From Acidimicrobiales bacterium (GTDB lineage: Bacteria; Actinomycetota; Acidimicrobiia; Acidimicrobiales; Poriferisodalaceae): a DNA stretch of 64,000 nt. The notes under the pieces were generated by a model. It made no database searches, was not told the DNA's origin, and saw only the letters and a list, made by a program, of their open reading frames with translations. Of this stretch, positions 26,872 to 34,672 are shown piece by piece. A program made the position numbers and the translations under genes. The stretch spans positions 1,116,001-1,180,000 of the forward strand of contig JAWKIQ010000002.1 of assembly GCA_041394185.1 (NCBI GenBank). The letters are read 5' to 3'. Position 1 is the first letter of the stretch, and each line of letters starts with the position of its first letter.

Positions 26872-26885
26872 TTACTGTCCGGTAA
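26872..26885. promoter_or_regulatory. Palindromic operator-like site upstream of the hydroxyacyl-CoA dehydrogenase gene
   Basis: TTACTG-TC-CGGTAA is a near-perfect inverted repeat (5 of 6 pairs) 20 bp upstream of the start at 26852. Its form is like binding sites of TetR-type regulators of fatty-acid or acyl-CoA metabolism in actinobacteria. The regulator is not in the window, so identity is unknown. Confidence 0.4.
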
Positions 26886-26934
26886 TCAGAGCAGAGGGCC
26901 CGGTCGGTGGCAAATCGGCGCGCCGCCGCAGGCG

Positions 26935-27798
26935 TCAGCCGGCCATGGCCTCGTCGTAGGCGGCGATGTCGTCGTCGGTGGCGGTTCTGATTTCGATCGA
27001 CTCGATGACGACGTCCTCCAGGGGTGCGTCGTCGGCGTTGGTTTCGACCTTTTGCATCGCCAGTGGCACCTCGATGCCCGAGATCACCTGGCCGAACAGC
27101 GAGTAGTTGGGCGGCAGGCCGACGCCCTGGGGGCCGGTGACGATGAAGAACTGGCTTCCGTTGCTGGACGGCCCCACCGAGTTGGCCATTGCGATCGATC
27201 CGATGCGATATTGGCCCGCATCGGGCACACCGCCGGTGAAGCTGTAGCCGGGGCCGCCTCGGCCACCGAGGAACTGCACGTCACCGCCTTGCACCATGAA
27301 GTCGTTGATGATCCGGTGGAACAGCACTCCTTCGTAGGCGTTGTGGCGGGCCAGAAACACGAAGTTATTCACCGTGACCTCGTCCATCTCAGGATCGAGG
27401 AGCACCTCGAACTCGCCCATCGACGTGTTGAAGTGGGCGACGTATTTCTCCGTTGGGTCGATGCAGTTCGGCGGGGCAGCGGGGAAGCTGACCAGCTGCG
27501 GGCCCGAGGCATCCTCGGGTGGACACTCGGGGGCGGCGGCATCTGCCTCGGCTTGGGTGGTGGAGGTGGCTGTGTCACCTTCGGCGATCGCGGTGGTGGT
27601 CGAGGCGGTCGCTGCCACGTCGTCGTTGTCGTCGCCTGCAAACACGCTGTACAGCAGCACCAGGCCGATCGCCACCGCAGCTATCACCACGCCGCGGATG
27701 ATTGCGCGCTTGCGGCGCTGGGCGGCGGCGACCTTCATCTCGGCTTCGCGCCTGGCCTGGCGGCCGGCCTTCTGGCGTTCACGCTTCTCGGTTCCCAT
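26935..27798 (-). CDS. Membrane-anchored cyclophilin-type peptidyl-prolyl isomerase
   Basis: The protein has 287 residues from the ATG at 27798. A basic, coiled N-terminus (KRERQKAGRQARREAEMK) precedes one transmembrane helix at about residues 36-53, then a Thr/Ala-rich linker and a cyclophilin domain (about 120-275). The domain has FHRIINDFMVQGGD, the active-site arginine in FHRI, NSVGPSSNGSQFFIVTG and NYSLFGQVISG. It should catalyse proline isomerisation of exported proteins on the outer face of the membrane. It is divergent from lysC, with 100 bp between starts. Confidence 0.88.
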   Translation of the reverse strand: MGTEKRERQKAGRQARREAEMKVAAAQRRKRAIIRGVVIAAVAIGLVLLYSVFAGDDNDDVAATASTTTAIAEGDTATSTTQAEADAAAPECPPEDASGPQLVSFPAAPPNCIDPTEKYVAHFNTSMGEFEVLLDPEMDEVTVNNFVFLARHNAYEGVLFHRIINDFMVQGGDVQFLGGRGGPGYSFTGGVPDAGQYRIGSIAMANSVGPSSNGSQFFIVTGPQGVGLPPNYSLFGQVISGIEVPLAMQKVETNADDAPLEDVVIESIEIRTATDDDIAAYDEAMAG

Positions 27799-27898
27799 GG
27801 CGGGAAACGGTACCAACATCGGGGGCTGGCGCGATCAGCGCGCGGGTGCTCGAAATCACAGTCGGGCGATAGCTCCGCGGGCGCTAGTTTTGTCTCCC

Positions 27899-29122
27899 GT
27901 GGCTCTAGTCGTTCAGAAGTTCGGCGGTACTTCGGTTGCCGACCCAGATCGCATGCGCGAGGTCGCCGATCACGTCAAGCGCTGTCGCTCGCGCGGCGAT
28001 CAGGTCGTGCTGGTGGTCAGCGCCATGGGCAAGGAGACCGACGAGCTGCTCCGCCTCGCCGCGTCGGTGTCCAGGAATCCGCCCGGGCGCGAGATGGACA
28101 TGCTCATCACCGCCGGCGAGCGCAAGGCCATCGCGCTCATGTGTATGGCGTTGCACGAGGTAGGCGTGCCGGCCGATTCGTTCACCGGTAGCCAGGCCGG
28201 CTTCATCACCGACACGGTCCACCGCAACGCCAAGATCTTGTCGGTCGACCCGTATCGGGTGCGCCAGAGCGTCGATCAGGGGCGTGTGGCCGTCGTCGCC
28301 GGCGCTCAAGGCGTCTCCACAGACCACAACGTGACCTTCTTGGGTCGTGGCGGGTCCGACACCACCGCCGTGGCTTTGGCGCACGGTCTGGGTGCAGACG
28401 CCTGCGAGCTCTACACCGACGTCTCTGGTGTCTTCACCACCGATCCCAGGGTCTGTTCTTCGGCTCACAAGATGAGCCAGATCTCCTTCGACGAGCTGCT
28501 CGAGATGACCGCCGTCGGATGTCCAAAGCCGGTCATGAGATCGGTCGAAGTCGCGCGGGCATACGGTGTCCCGCTCCATGTCCGCTCTGCATTCACCTGG
28601 GAACCCGGAACCTGGGTGGTCGAGGAAGGCCCCGAAGTGGAGAAAGCCATCATCAAGGGCATCGTGCCCGACACGTCTCAGGCCAAGGTCACCCTTGCCG
28701 GCGTCAGCGACGAGCCGGGCATCGCCGCCCGCGTGTTTCGGACCCTGGCCGACGCCAACGTGAACGTCGACATGATCGTCCAGAACGTCAGCGACCACGG
28801 TCGCACCGACATCTCGTTCACGGTTCCCAAGGAATCGGCTCGCGATGCCGAGGAGATCTGCTTCCGCATGGCCGCCGAGATGGGATTCGAGGGTGTGTCG
28901 ACCGACGACACCATCGGCCGCGTGTCGGTGGTGGGCGCCGGGATGGCATCCAACCCCGGTGTGGCCGCGACGATGTTCGAGGAGCTGGCGCGCGTCGGCA
29001 TCAACATCGAGATGATCTCGACCAGCGCCATCCGCATCAGCTGCGTGCTGCGAGACTCCGACGTCGATCAGGCCACCGTGGTGTTGCACACCGCCTTCGG
29101 CTTGGACGAAGGCGCCGTCTAG
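27899..29122 (+). CDS. lysC: Aspartate kinase
   Basis: This 407-residue protein from a GTG phosphorylates aspartate, the first step to lysine, threonine, methionine and diaminopimelate. The kinase domain has VQKFGGTS (residues 5-12), VVSAMGKETDEL and FLGRGGSDTTAVALA. Two ACT domains follow (VTLAGVSDEPGIAARVF and VSVVGAGMASNPGVAATMF), so feedback inhibition by lysine/threonine is expected. TAGTTT about 13 bases upstream could be a -10 element. The last 28 bp including the stop are duplicated just downstream. Confidence 0.95.
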   Translation: MALVVQKFGGTSVADPDRMREVADHVKRCRSRGDQVVLVVSAMGKETDELLRLAASVSRNPPGREMDMLITAGERKAIALMCMALHEVGVPADSFTGSQAGFITDTVHRNAKILSVDPYRVRQSVDQGRVAVVAGAQGVSTDHNVTFLGRGGSDTTAVALAHGLGADACELYTDVSGVFTTDPRVCSSAHKMSQISFDELLEMTAVGCPKPVMRSVEVARAYGVPLHVRSAFTWEPGTWVVEEGPEVEKAIIKGIVPDTSQAKVTLAGVSDEPGIAARVFRTLADANVNVDMIVQNVSDHGRTDISFTVPKESARDAEEICFRMAAEMGFEGVSTDDTIGRVSVVGAGMASNPGVAATMFEELARVGINIEMISTSAIRISCVLRDSDVDQATVVLHTAFGLDEGAV

Positions 29123-29156
29123 CTCAGACTTCGGCTTGGACGAAGGCGCCGTCTAG
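29095..29156. repeat. Tandem duplication of the 28-bp lysC 3' end
   Basis: The 28 bp at 29095-29122, which end in the lysC stop, recur exactly at 29129-29156 after a 6-bp spacer. Each copy contains CTTCG and CGAAG able to form a 5-bp stem with a 7-base loop, and a GGCGCC palindrome. It lies between convergent genes. Confidence 0.85.
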
Positions 29157-29174
29157 GCGCGATCCGGTGCGGGT

Positions 29175-29843
29175 TCAGTCGTCGAGGTCGTTGTACGCGT
29201 CGGCGTTGTCGTCACCGCGGGCTATGGGCTCGTTGGCGCTGCGCACAACGCCCAGCAGGTTGGCGACGACGCGCTTCAGATAGCGGGCATAGATGGCCCG
29301 GGGCACCACCTCGCGGCCCGGCCGATCCGAGGTGAGGTAGCTGTCGATCTCGGCCTGCAACGCGGCTCCGATCGAGGTGCATGCTTCTATGAAGGCCGCG
29401 GGCACGTCTTCTTCTTCGCCGATGATGCGCGCTGCTTCGTTGAACAAAGACGACACCGTCTGGCGTCCGGCGATGAGGTCCGCGATGTCATCGGAGTGCG
29501 CCAAGGACACCCCGCTCTCTGACAGGTCCAGGATGTTCTTGGCCTGATCGCCGATGCGTTCGATCTTCTTGATCAACAGGATCAGGCCAAGCACCTCTCC
29601 TATGTCGGCCGAGCCCTGGACGCTGACGTGTACCACGAGTTCGGTCCGCAGTTCGCGTTCGGCCTCGTTTATCCGCTGGTCGGTGTCGCGGATGTCCGAG
29701 GCCACCGCAGATGCGTCGGCTCCCGACAACAGGGCGCTCGATGCGAGGTCGAATGAATGCCTGGCGTCGCTGAGCATCGCTACCGCCTTTGCTATGACGT
29801 GATCGAGGCCCACGGACTCCTTGCGGAAGAACGACATCACCAT
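29175..29843 (-). CDS. PhoU-domain protein partnered with Na/phosphate cotransporter
   Basis: The protein has 222 residues from the ATG at 29843, preceded by AGGTG. It is a helical-bundle protein of the PhoU/DUF47 group with repeated acidic-basic helices; the segment LILLIKKIERIGDQAKNI is the typical PhoU metal-binding helix region (E/D..E/DR.GD). Such proteins restrain phosphate uptake by their paired transporter. It is 7 bp downstream of the cotransporter gene and so is in the same operon. Confidence 0.8.
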   Translation of the reverse strand: MVMSFFRKESVGLDHVIAKAVAMLSDARHSFDLASSALLSGADASAVASDIRDTDQRINEAERELRTELVVHVSVQGSADIGEVLGLILLIKKIERIGDQAKNILDLSESGVSLAHSDDIADLIAGRQTVSSLFNEAARIIGEEEDVPAAFIEACTSIGAALQAEIDSYLTSDRPGREVVPRAIYARYLKRVVANLLGVVRSANEPIARGDDNADAYNDLDD

Positions 29844-29850
29844 CTTGCAC

Positions 29851-30984
29851 CTACCGGAAAAGGGCAACGCCGACGAGCGGTGCCACGATGAACATGATCA
29901 GGACGTATGCGAGAGCCAACGGTCTTCGCTCGATGGCGATGTCGGCGAGACCTTCGGCCAGGCGTATTGGTACCTCGCGAAAGAACGGCAGAACGTACAG
30001 CGCCAGTATCCCCAACACGTTGAAGGTGGTGTGCGCGAGGCCCACGGTCAGCGAATCGGGGCTCGACGCGGCCAGCGCAGCCAACAGGGCGGTGATGGTG
30101 GTTCCGACGTTGGCGCCGAGGGTCACCGGATAGGCGTTGCGCAGCGACAGCACCCCTGCCGCCGACAGCGGAATCAGTATCGAGGTCGTTATGCTCGACG
30201 ACTGGACGGCGACGGTGATCACCAGGCCCAGCAGCAGTGCAACTGCGCCTCCGCCCTTGCCGAGCAAGGTGTTGACCGATTGTTCGATGCGCTCGGCGAC
30301 GAGCTTTCGCATGTTCTTGGTGATCAGGGTCAGGGCCAGCAGGATGATCACCAGGCCGGTCAGCACGACCAGGGTGCCCTCGACGTTTCCCGAGCTGAAC
30401 TGACCCCAGAAGTCCTTCACCCAGTTGACGGGCTCTTTCACCCACTCCTTCACCGGGCTCTTCCAGTCGGAGCCCGAGGCACCGACCAGCCTTTCGCTCA
30501 TCCACTTCGCCGGCTCGGACACGGCGCCGAAGGCCAGTTCCAGGGGCAGCAGCAGCGCTACGGCCAACACGTTGAAGAAGTCGTGGACGGTGGCGGCGGC
30601 GAATGCTCGCTTGAATTCGGTCGAGCGACGCACGTGGCCCAACGACACCAGCGTGTTGGTGACCGTGGTGCCGATGTTGGCCCCCATCACCATCGGCACC
30701 GCATCGGCCACGCCCAGCTGGCCTGTCGCGACCAGGCCCACTATCACCGAGGTGCTCGCAGACGACGACTGAACCAGCACCGTGCCGAGGATGCCTATCG
30801 ACAGGCCAGCGATGGGGTTGGTGACGGCCGAGAAGAGGCGCTCTTGGGTGTCGGCGCCCATCACCTTGATGCCGGCTTCGAGGCTCGAAACACCCACTAG
30901 GAATACGTAGATCAGGCCCACCACCAGCACCCCTCTCAGTGGGGGTGGCAGCTTCTGGTCGATCCTGGCAACGGTGCTCGTCAT
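29851..30984 (-). CDS. Na+/phosphate cotransporter, NptA/PNaS family
   Basis: This protein has 377 residues if the ATG at 30984 is used. A GTG at 31011 would add nine residues but lies inside PHO-box-like repeats, and only the ATG has an AGGT in front. The family's two inverted QSSS repeats are clear (VQSSSASTS and VQSSSITTS), each in a membrane region with MGANIGTT and LGANVGTT partners. About nine to ten membrane helices are present. It imports inorganic phosphate with sodium. The PhoU-like gene is directly downstream. Confidence 0.88.
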   Translation of the reverse strand: MTSTVARIDQKLPPPLRGVLVVGLIYVFLVGVSSLEAGIKVMGADTQERLFSAVTNPIAGLSIGILGTVLVQSSSASTSVIVGLVATGQLGVADAVPMVMGANIGTTVTNTLVSLGHVRRSTEFKRAFAAATVHDFFNVLAVALLLPLELAFGAVSEPAKWMSERLVGASGSDWKSPVKEWVKEPVNWVKDFWGQFSSGNVEGTLVVLTGLVIILLALTLITKNMRKLVAERIEQSVNTLLGKGGGAVALLLGLVITVAVQSSSITTSILIPLSAAGVLSLRNAYPVTLGANVGTTITALLAALAASSPDSLTVGLAHTTFNVLGILALYVLPFFREVPIRLAEGLADIAIERRPLALAYVLIMFIVAPLVGVALFR

Positions 30985-31005
30985 CGGTACCTGCGTTTGT
31001 GCTCT

Positions 31006-31038
31006 GTTCACCTGCCAGTCACCTGACGTTCAGACACT
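31006..31038. promoter_or_regulatory. PHO-box-like array upstream of the Na/phosphate cotransporter
   Basis: Three 11-bp direct repeats follow each other without gaps, read on the plus strand: GTTCACCTGCC (31006), AGTCACCTGAC (31017) and GTTCAGACACT (31028). They match the G(G/T)TCAYYYR pattern of actinobacterial PhoP sites. They lie just upstream of the cotransporter start at 30984 and 81 bp from asd. PhoP control of the cotransporter-PhoU operon is inferred. Confidence 0.55.
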
Positions 31039-31118
31039 AGGTCACGGGGCACGCCGCTCGGGTCGTCGTGCCGATATTGCACCGCAGCCGACAGAAGGTG
31101 GCCTGTAGCCTGACGCCC

Positions 31119-32144
31119 ATGAAAATCGGCATCGTTGGAGCCACCGGCCAGGTCGGTGGCGTCATGCGCAGCATCCTGGTCGAGCGGAACTTCCCGTTCA
31201 CCGAAATCCGCCTCTTTGCGTCGGCGCGTTCGGCAGGGCGAAAGCTGCCCGTCGGCGAAACCGAGGTGGTCGTCGAAGATGCCGACACGGCCGACTACAG
31301 CGGGCTCGACATCGTCCTGTTCTCGGCCGGCAAGACGGCATCCAAGGCCTTGGCCCCCAAGGTGGCAGCCGCCGGGGCCATCGTTGTCGACAACTCTTCT
31401 GGGTGGCGCATGGATCCTGACGTGCCGCTCGTGGTCACAGAGGTGAACGAGGCGGCTCTCGACTCGATTCCCAAGGGCATAGTCGCCAACCCCAACTGCA
31501 CCACCATGGCCGCCATGCCCGTGCTGAAGCCCCTCCACGACGAGGCTGGACTCACGGCGATGATCGCCAGCACCTACCAGGCAGTTTCCGGCGCCGGGCT
31601 TGCGGGTGTATCCGAGCTGGGCGAGCAGTTGGCCAAGACGGTCGACCGCGCCACCGAACTCACCTACGACGGCAGCGCCCTCGACTTCCCGGCACCCAGT
31701 TCGTTCTCCAAGACCATCGCACACAACGTGTTGCCCTACGCGGGCAGCTACGTCGACGACGGTTCACACGAGACCGACGAAGAGCAGAAGCTGCGCAACG
31801 AGAGCCGCAAGATCCTGGGTATTCCCGGCTTGAAGGTCTCGGGCACTTGTGTGCGGGTTCCCGTCTTCACCGGCCATTCACTCGCCATCTCGTGTGCGTT
31901 CGCCAACCCGATCTCGGTCGAGCGGGCGATTGATCTTCTGTCGGGCGCCCCTGGGGTCGTCTACACCGACGTGCCCACGCCGCTTGAGGCCGCCGGCAAC
32001 GATCCGTCGTACGTCGGGCGCATCCGCCGCAACGAGGTGCTCGAGAATGGCCTCGACCTGTTCGTGTCCAACGACAACCTGCGCAAGGGCGCGGCGTTGA
32101 ACACGGTGCAGATCGCCGAGGCGCTGATTCCTCGGCTCAGCTAG
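31119..32144 (+). CDS. asd: Aspartate-semialdehyde dehydrogenase
   Basis: This 341-residue protein has the NADP-binding GIVGATGQVGG at residues 4-14, the active-site cysteine C127 in NPNCTTM, the SGAGLAGVSEL loop and the GTCVRVPVFTGHS histidine region. It reduces aspartyl phosphate to the semialdehyde, the step after LysC. Usually lysC and asd are adjacent; here the phosphate operon lies between them in reverse orientation. Its end overlaps the convergent MazG-like gene by 8 bp. Confidence 0.95.
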   Translation: MKIGIVGATGQVGGVMRSILVERNFPFTEIRLFASARSAGRKLPVGETEVVVEDADTADYSGLDIVLFSAGKTASKALAPKVAAAGAIVVDNSSGWRMDPDVPLVVTEVNEAALDSIPKGIVANPNCTTMAAMPVLKPLHDEAGLTAMIASTYQAVSGAGLAGVSELGEQLAKTVDRATELTYDGSALDFPAPSSFSKTIAHNVLPYAGSYVDDGSHETDEEQKLRNESRKILGIPGLKVSGTCVRVPVFTGHSLAISCAFANPISVERAIDLLSGAPGVVYTDVPTPLEAAGNDPSYVGRIRRNEVLENGLDLFVSNDNLRKGAALNTVQIAEALIPRLS

Positions 32145-32421
32145 CGCACTGGCAGGGGAGCATGGCGCACTTGGGGCAACCGTCGGCATAGCGGCCGACC
32201 GCCTCGTCCATAGACAGGTCGAGCTGGGCTGCCAGCGATGCCAGCCAGGCCAACACGTCGCCCAGCTCGTGTAGCTGCTGCTCGCGTGTGCCCTTGCGTA
32301 CCGCCTGTGCCAACTCTCCGAGTTCTTCGGTGAGCCAGGCGATGGTCGCCGGGACACCCCGTTGGGTGTCTTGCAACCCGTAGGTAGCGTCCATCAGGTC
32401 GCGCAGTTCGTCCAGATGCAT
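32137..32421 (-). CDS. MazG-like nucleotide pyrophosphohydrolase with zinc-knuckle tail
   Basis: This 94-residue protein has the MazG helical core: WLTEELGELAQAVRKG holds the EExxE metal-binding half and LHELGDVLAWL the ExxD half. The tail CPKCAMLPCQC carries a CxxC and a CxC that could bind zinc. Enzymes of this type hydrolyse (d)NTPs to monophosphates as house-cleaning. It is followed on the same strand by a DUF2277 gene upstream and overlaps asd at its 3' end. Confidence 0.8.
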   Translation of the reverse strand: MHLDELRDLMDATYGLQDTQRGVPATIAWLTEELGELAQAVRKGTREQQLHELGDVLAWLASLAAQLDLSMDEAVGRYADGCPKCAMLPCQCAS

Positions 32422-32425
32422 CAGA

Positions 32426-32677
32426 TCAGGCGGTTCTGGCGATGCGGCGCAGCGGTGGCTCGGTCTTTGGTGGTTGCTTGCGAGGGGGCAGTTGTGACAG
32501 CAACTCCAGGGTTGCCCGGGTGACTTTTTCGACCGCTATCTCGAACGCTTCCTCGGTGGCGGCCGACGTCTTTTGAACCCCGCTTACCTTTCGTACGTAT
32601 TGGCGGGCAGCGGCCTCGATCTCGTCGGGCGTCGCGGCGGGTTCCAGGCCCCGCAGGGTGGTGATGTTGCGGCACAT
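32426..32677 (-). CDS. DUF2277 family protein
   Basis: This 83-residue protein opens with MCRNITTLRGLEPAAT and contains AARQYVRKVSG, the hallmark of DUF2277, a small family common in actinobacteria and related to a short helical bundle. The C-terminal 20 residues are proline- and basic-rich. Function is unknown. It lies 4 bp upstream of the MazG-like gene, so the two are likely co-expressed. Confidence 0.8.
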   Translation of the reverse strand: MCRNITTLRGLEPAATPDEIEAAARQYVRKVSGVQKTSAATEEAFEIAVEKVTRATLELLSQLPPRKQPPKTEPPLRRIARTA

Positions 32678-32687
32678 GGGTTCGATG

Positions 32688-33080
32688 CTAGGCCGCGACG
32701 GGTCGGCGAGATCGGGCTGGGTACCAAGCCAGTGCCACGACGGCGAAGGTCGCCAGCATCAAGGCGGTGTGTATTGCCTTGAAGCCCGCATCGTGATTGG
32801 GGTCGGCCAGGATGCCGATGCCGCGCACCAGCCAGAACCCCACCGACCACAACGATCCGGCCGCGAGAGCCCATCGGGGCGTTCCTCTGACGATCCAGGC
32901 GCCCACCAGTGCGGCGAAGCCCAGGAACACGGCTACGACGACCAGGCGTAGGAACTTGCCCGTGGTGTCGATGCCATCCGCGTTCAAGACGTTGCGGATA
33001 CGGCTTATCCAGACGAACACGGTCCAGCCGACCAGCGGCCATGCGAAGCGACGCATTCTCGAGTCGAAGTCGATGTTCAC
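32688..33080 (-). CDS. Small four-helix membrane protein, unknown
   Basis: A GTG at 33080 gives 130 residues. Four hydrophobic helices are visible (around residues 11-28, 42-62, 68-88 and 100-118) with basic loops. No motif is recognised. It is divergent from the crotonase gene, 49 bp away, and 10 bp upstream of the DUF2277 gene. Confidence 0.55.
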   Translation of the reverse strand: MNIDFDSRMRRFAWPLVGWTVFVWISRIRNVLNADGIDTTGKFLRLVVVAVFLGFAALVGAWIVRGTPRWALAAGSLWSVGFWLVRGIGILADPNHDAGFKAIHTALMLATFAVVALAWYPARSRRPVAA

Positions 33081-33129
33081 GTGGTCGAACGCTACCGGCC
33101 GCCCCGGCGCCAGCGTGTAGAACGGTGCG

Positions 33130-34017
33130 ATGTCTTTCCACACCCTCGATTGGTCTGTCGACGACGGCGTTTTGACCCTCACCCTCGACCGGCCAGACGC
33201 ACTCAACAGCTTTACGGTCGAGATGGCCAACGAACTGGTCGAAGCCTTCGACCGGGCCAGCGCAGACCCGTCGGTGGGCGCCGTGGTCGTCACCGGTGCC
33301 GGACGAGCCTTTTGTGCGGGTATGGACCTCACCCGTGAGGGCAACGTGTTCGGCCTCGACGAGTCTCTCGAGCCCGACATGGCCGACATGGACGAGCGCC
33401 TCGACGATCCACAGATCGTGTCGGGGGTGCGCGACACCGGCGGCCGGGTCGCCTTGTCGATCTACAGGTGCACCAAGCCCGTGATCGGCGCGATCAACGG
33501 AGCTGCGGTGGGCATCGGCGCAACCATGACCTTGCCCATGGACATCCGCATGGCGTCCACCCAAGCCCGCATCGGATTTGTCTTCGGTCGCATCGGCATC
33601 ACCCCCGAGGCCTGCTCGACGTGGTTCTTGCCGCGCATCGTGGGCATGCAGAGGGCGCTCGAGTGGTGCTACAGCGCCGACATCCTCACCGCCGACGAAG
33701 CCCTGGCCGGTGGTCTGGTTCGATCTGTCCACGAGCCAGAAGACCTTCTGGCGGCGGCACAAGGGTTGGCTCGCAAGTTCGTGGCGGGAAGGTCGAAGGT
33801 CGCGGTCGCGATGACCCGCCAGATGATGTACCGCAACTCGGCGACCGCCCACCCGATCGAAGCGCACAAGGTCGACTCGCTGTCGATGTTCTACACAAGC
33901 ATCGGCGATGGCAAGGAGGGCGTTGCAGCCTTCCTCGAGAAGCGCGATCCGGCGTTCGGCTCTGAGGTGCCGCGCGATTTGCCGCCGTTCTACGCCGATT
34001 GGGCGGTCGACCACTAG
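33130..34017 (+). CDS. Enoyl-CoA hydratase/isomerase (crotonase) family protein
   Basis: This 295-residue protein has the crotonase fold: LTLDRPDALNSFT, VVTGAGRAFCAGMDL (oxyanion hole, first half), KPVIGAINGAAVGIGATMTLPMD (second) and FVFGRIGITPEA with the glutamate seen in hydratases. Such enzymes hydrate enoyl-CoAs or isomerise acyl-CoAs. An AHK(V)DS-type C-terminal helix is normal. The specific substrate is unknown. It converges on tRNA-Pro, with a long hairpin between. Confidence 0.88.
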   Translation: MSFHTLDWSVDDGVLTLTLDRPDALNSFTVEMANELVEAFDRASADPSVGAVVVTGAGRAFCAGMDLTREGNVFGLDESLEPDMADMDERLDDPQIVSGVRDTGGRVALSIYRCTKPVIGAINGAAVGIGATMTLPMDIRMASTQARIGFVFGRIGITPEACSTWFLPRIVGMQRALEWCYSADILTADEALAGGLVRSVHEPEDLLAAAQGLARKFVAGRSKVAVAMTRQMMYRNSATAHPIEAHKVDSLSMFYTSIGDGKEGVAAFLEKRDPAFGSEVPRDLPPFYADWAVDH

Positions 34018-34028
34018 CCAGAAACGAG

Positions 34029-34092
34029 CCCACCCGATCTGGGGTCGAATATGTGCCGCATGTGGGCTGAATTCGACCCCAGATCGGGTGGG
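34029..34092. repeat. Perfect 22-bp inverted repeat between crotonase gene and tRNA-Pro
   Basis: The arm 34029-34050 (starting CCCACCCGATCTGGGG) is exactly complementary to 34071-34092, around a 20-base loop. It lies 11 bp after the crotonase stop and 22 bp from the 3' end of the convergent tRNA gene. No U-tract flanks it. It may terminate both genes or be a dispersed palindromic element. Confidence 0.9.
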
Positions 34093-34114
34093 ATCTGCGG
34101 TGTCTCAGTTGTTT

Positions 34115-34191
34115 TGGTCGGGATGGGGGGATTTGAACCCCCGACCTCTGCGTCCCGAACGCAGCGCGCTGCCAAACTGCGCCACATCCCG
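34115..34191 (-). tRNA. tRNA-Pro (anticodon CGG)
   Basis: This 77-nt cloverleaf on the minus strand has a CGGGATG acceptor pairing with CATCCCG, an anticodon stem CTGCG/CGCAG around loop TTCGGGA, and a GGTTCAAATCC T-arm. The loop gives anticodon CGG. The discriminator is A and the 3' CCA is encoded. It reads CCG proline codons, which are frequent in a high-GC genome. Confidence 0.95.
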
Positions 34192-34266
34192 ATGTTTTTA
34201 GTCCGGCCAACGCTACCTGGTTGGAAGCGGCGAACCGGACTGCAAATTGTGCCAGCCGAATTGGCG

Positions 34267-34671
34267 TCAGGAAACCCCTGCGGCTCGATTCTCGTGCATG
34301 GTGCCTCCGGCGAGCAGGGCGTTTATGGCTTTGCGGATGCGAAATGCGCTCAACGGCTTGACCAGCCAACCCTCGGCGTCGGTGGTATCGGCAAGGAACA
34401 CGTCTGCCTCACGGTCCAGCAGCAACAGCACCGGAACGTGGGGGAGACGACCACCCGACTCTTCGAGCCGCAGGTCGAGGCAGGCGGCGATGCCACCCAT
34501 ATTGCCGATCTGCAGATCGAGGATGACGAGGTCGGGGGTCTGCTGTTCGACCTGACCGCGCACCTCGGCACCGGTGCGTACAGCGCGCAAGGTGTGCTCG
34601 GGCCCGCTGAGGGCCGACCGGACGTCGGCGATTAGCCAATCGGCGTCGGCTGCTAGAAGTACGTCTGCCAC
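34267..34671 (-). CDS. Degenerate response-regulator receiver protein
   Basis: This 134-residue protein has a GTG start 1 bp beyond the stop of the second ArsA-type gene. It is a single receiver fold: DVLLAADADWL (acidic pocket), PDLVILDLQIGNMGG (phospho-acceptor aspartate), and VKPLSAFRIRKAINALL (lysine). The usual Thr/Ser after strand 4 is not obvious (VLLLLDRE), so phosphorylation signalling may be altered. No output domain is present. It is probably translated with the ArsA pair. Confidence 0.75.
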   Translation of the reverse strand: MADVLLAADADWLIADVRSALSGPEHTLRAVRTGAEVRGQVEQQTPDLVILDLQIGNMGGIAACLDLRLEESGGRLPHVPVLLLLDREADVFLADTTDAEGWLVKPLSAFRIRKAINALLAGGTMHENRAAGVS

Positions 34672-34672
34672 G

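Noticed and set aside
27799..27898. Lysine riboswitch upstream of lysC
   Set aside because: The gap of 100 bp is too short for the roughly 180-nt lysine aptamer and shows only a small GC hairpin.
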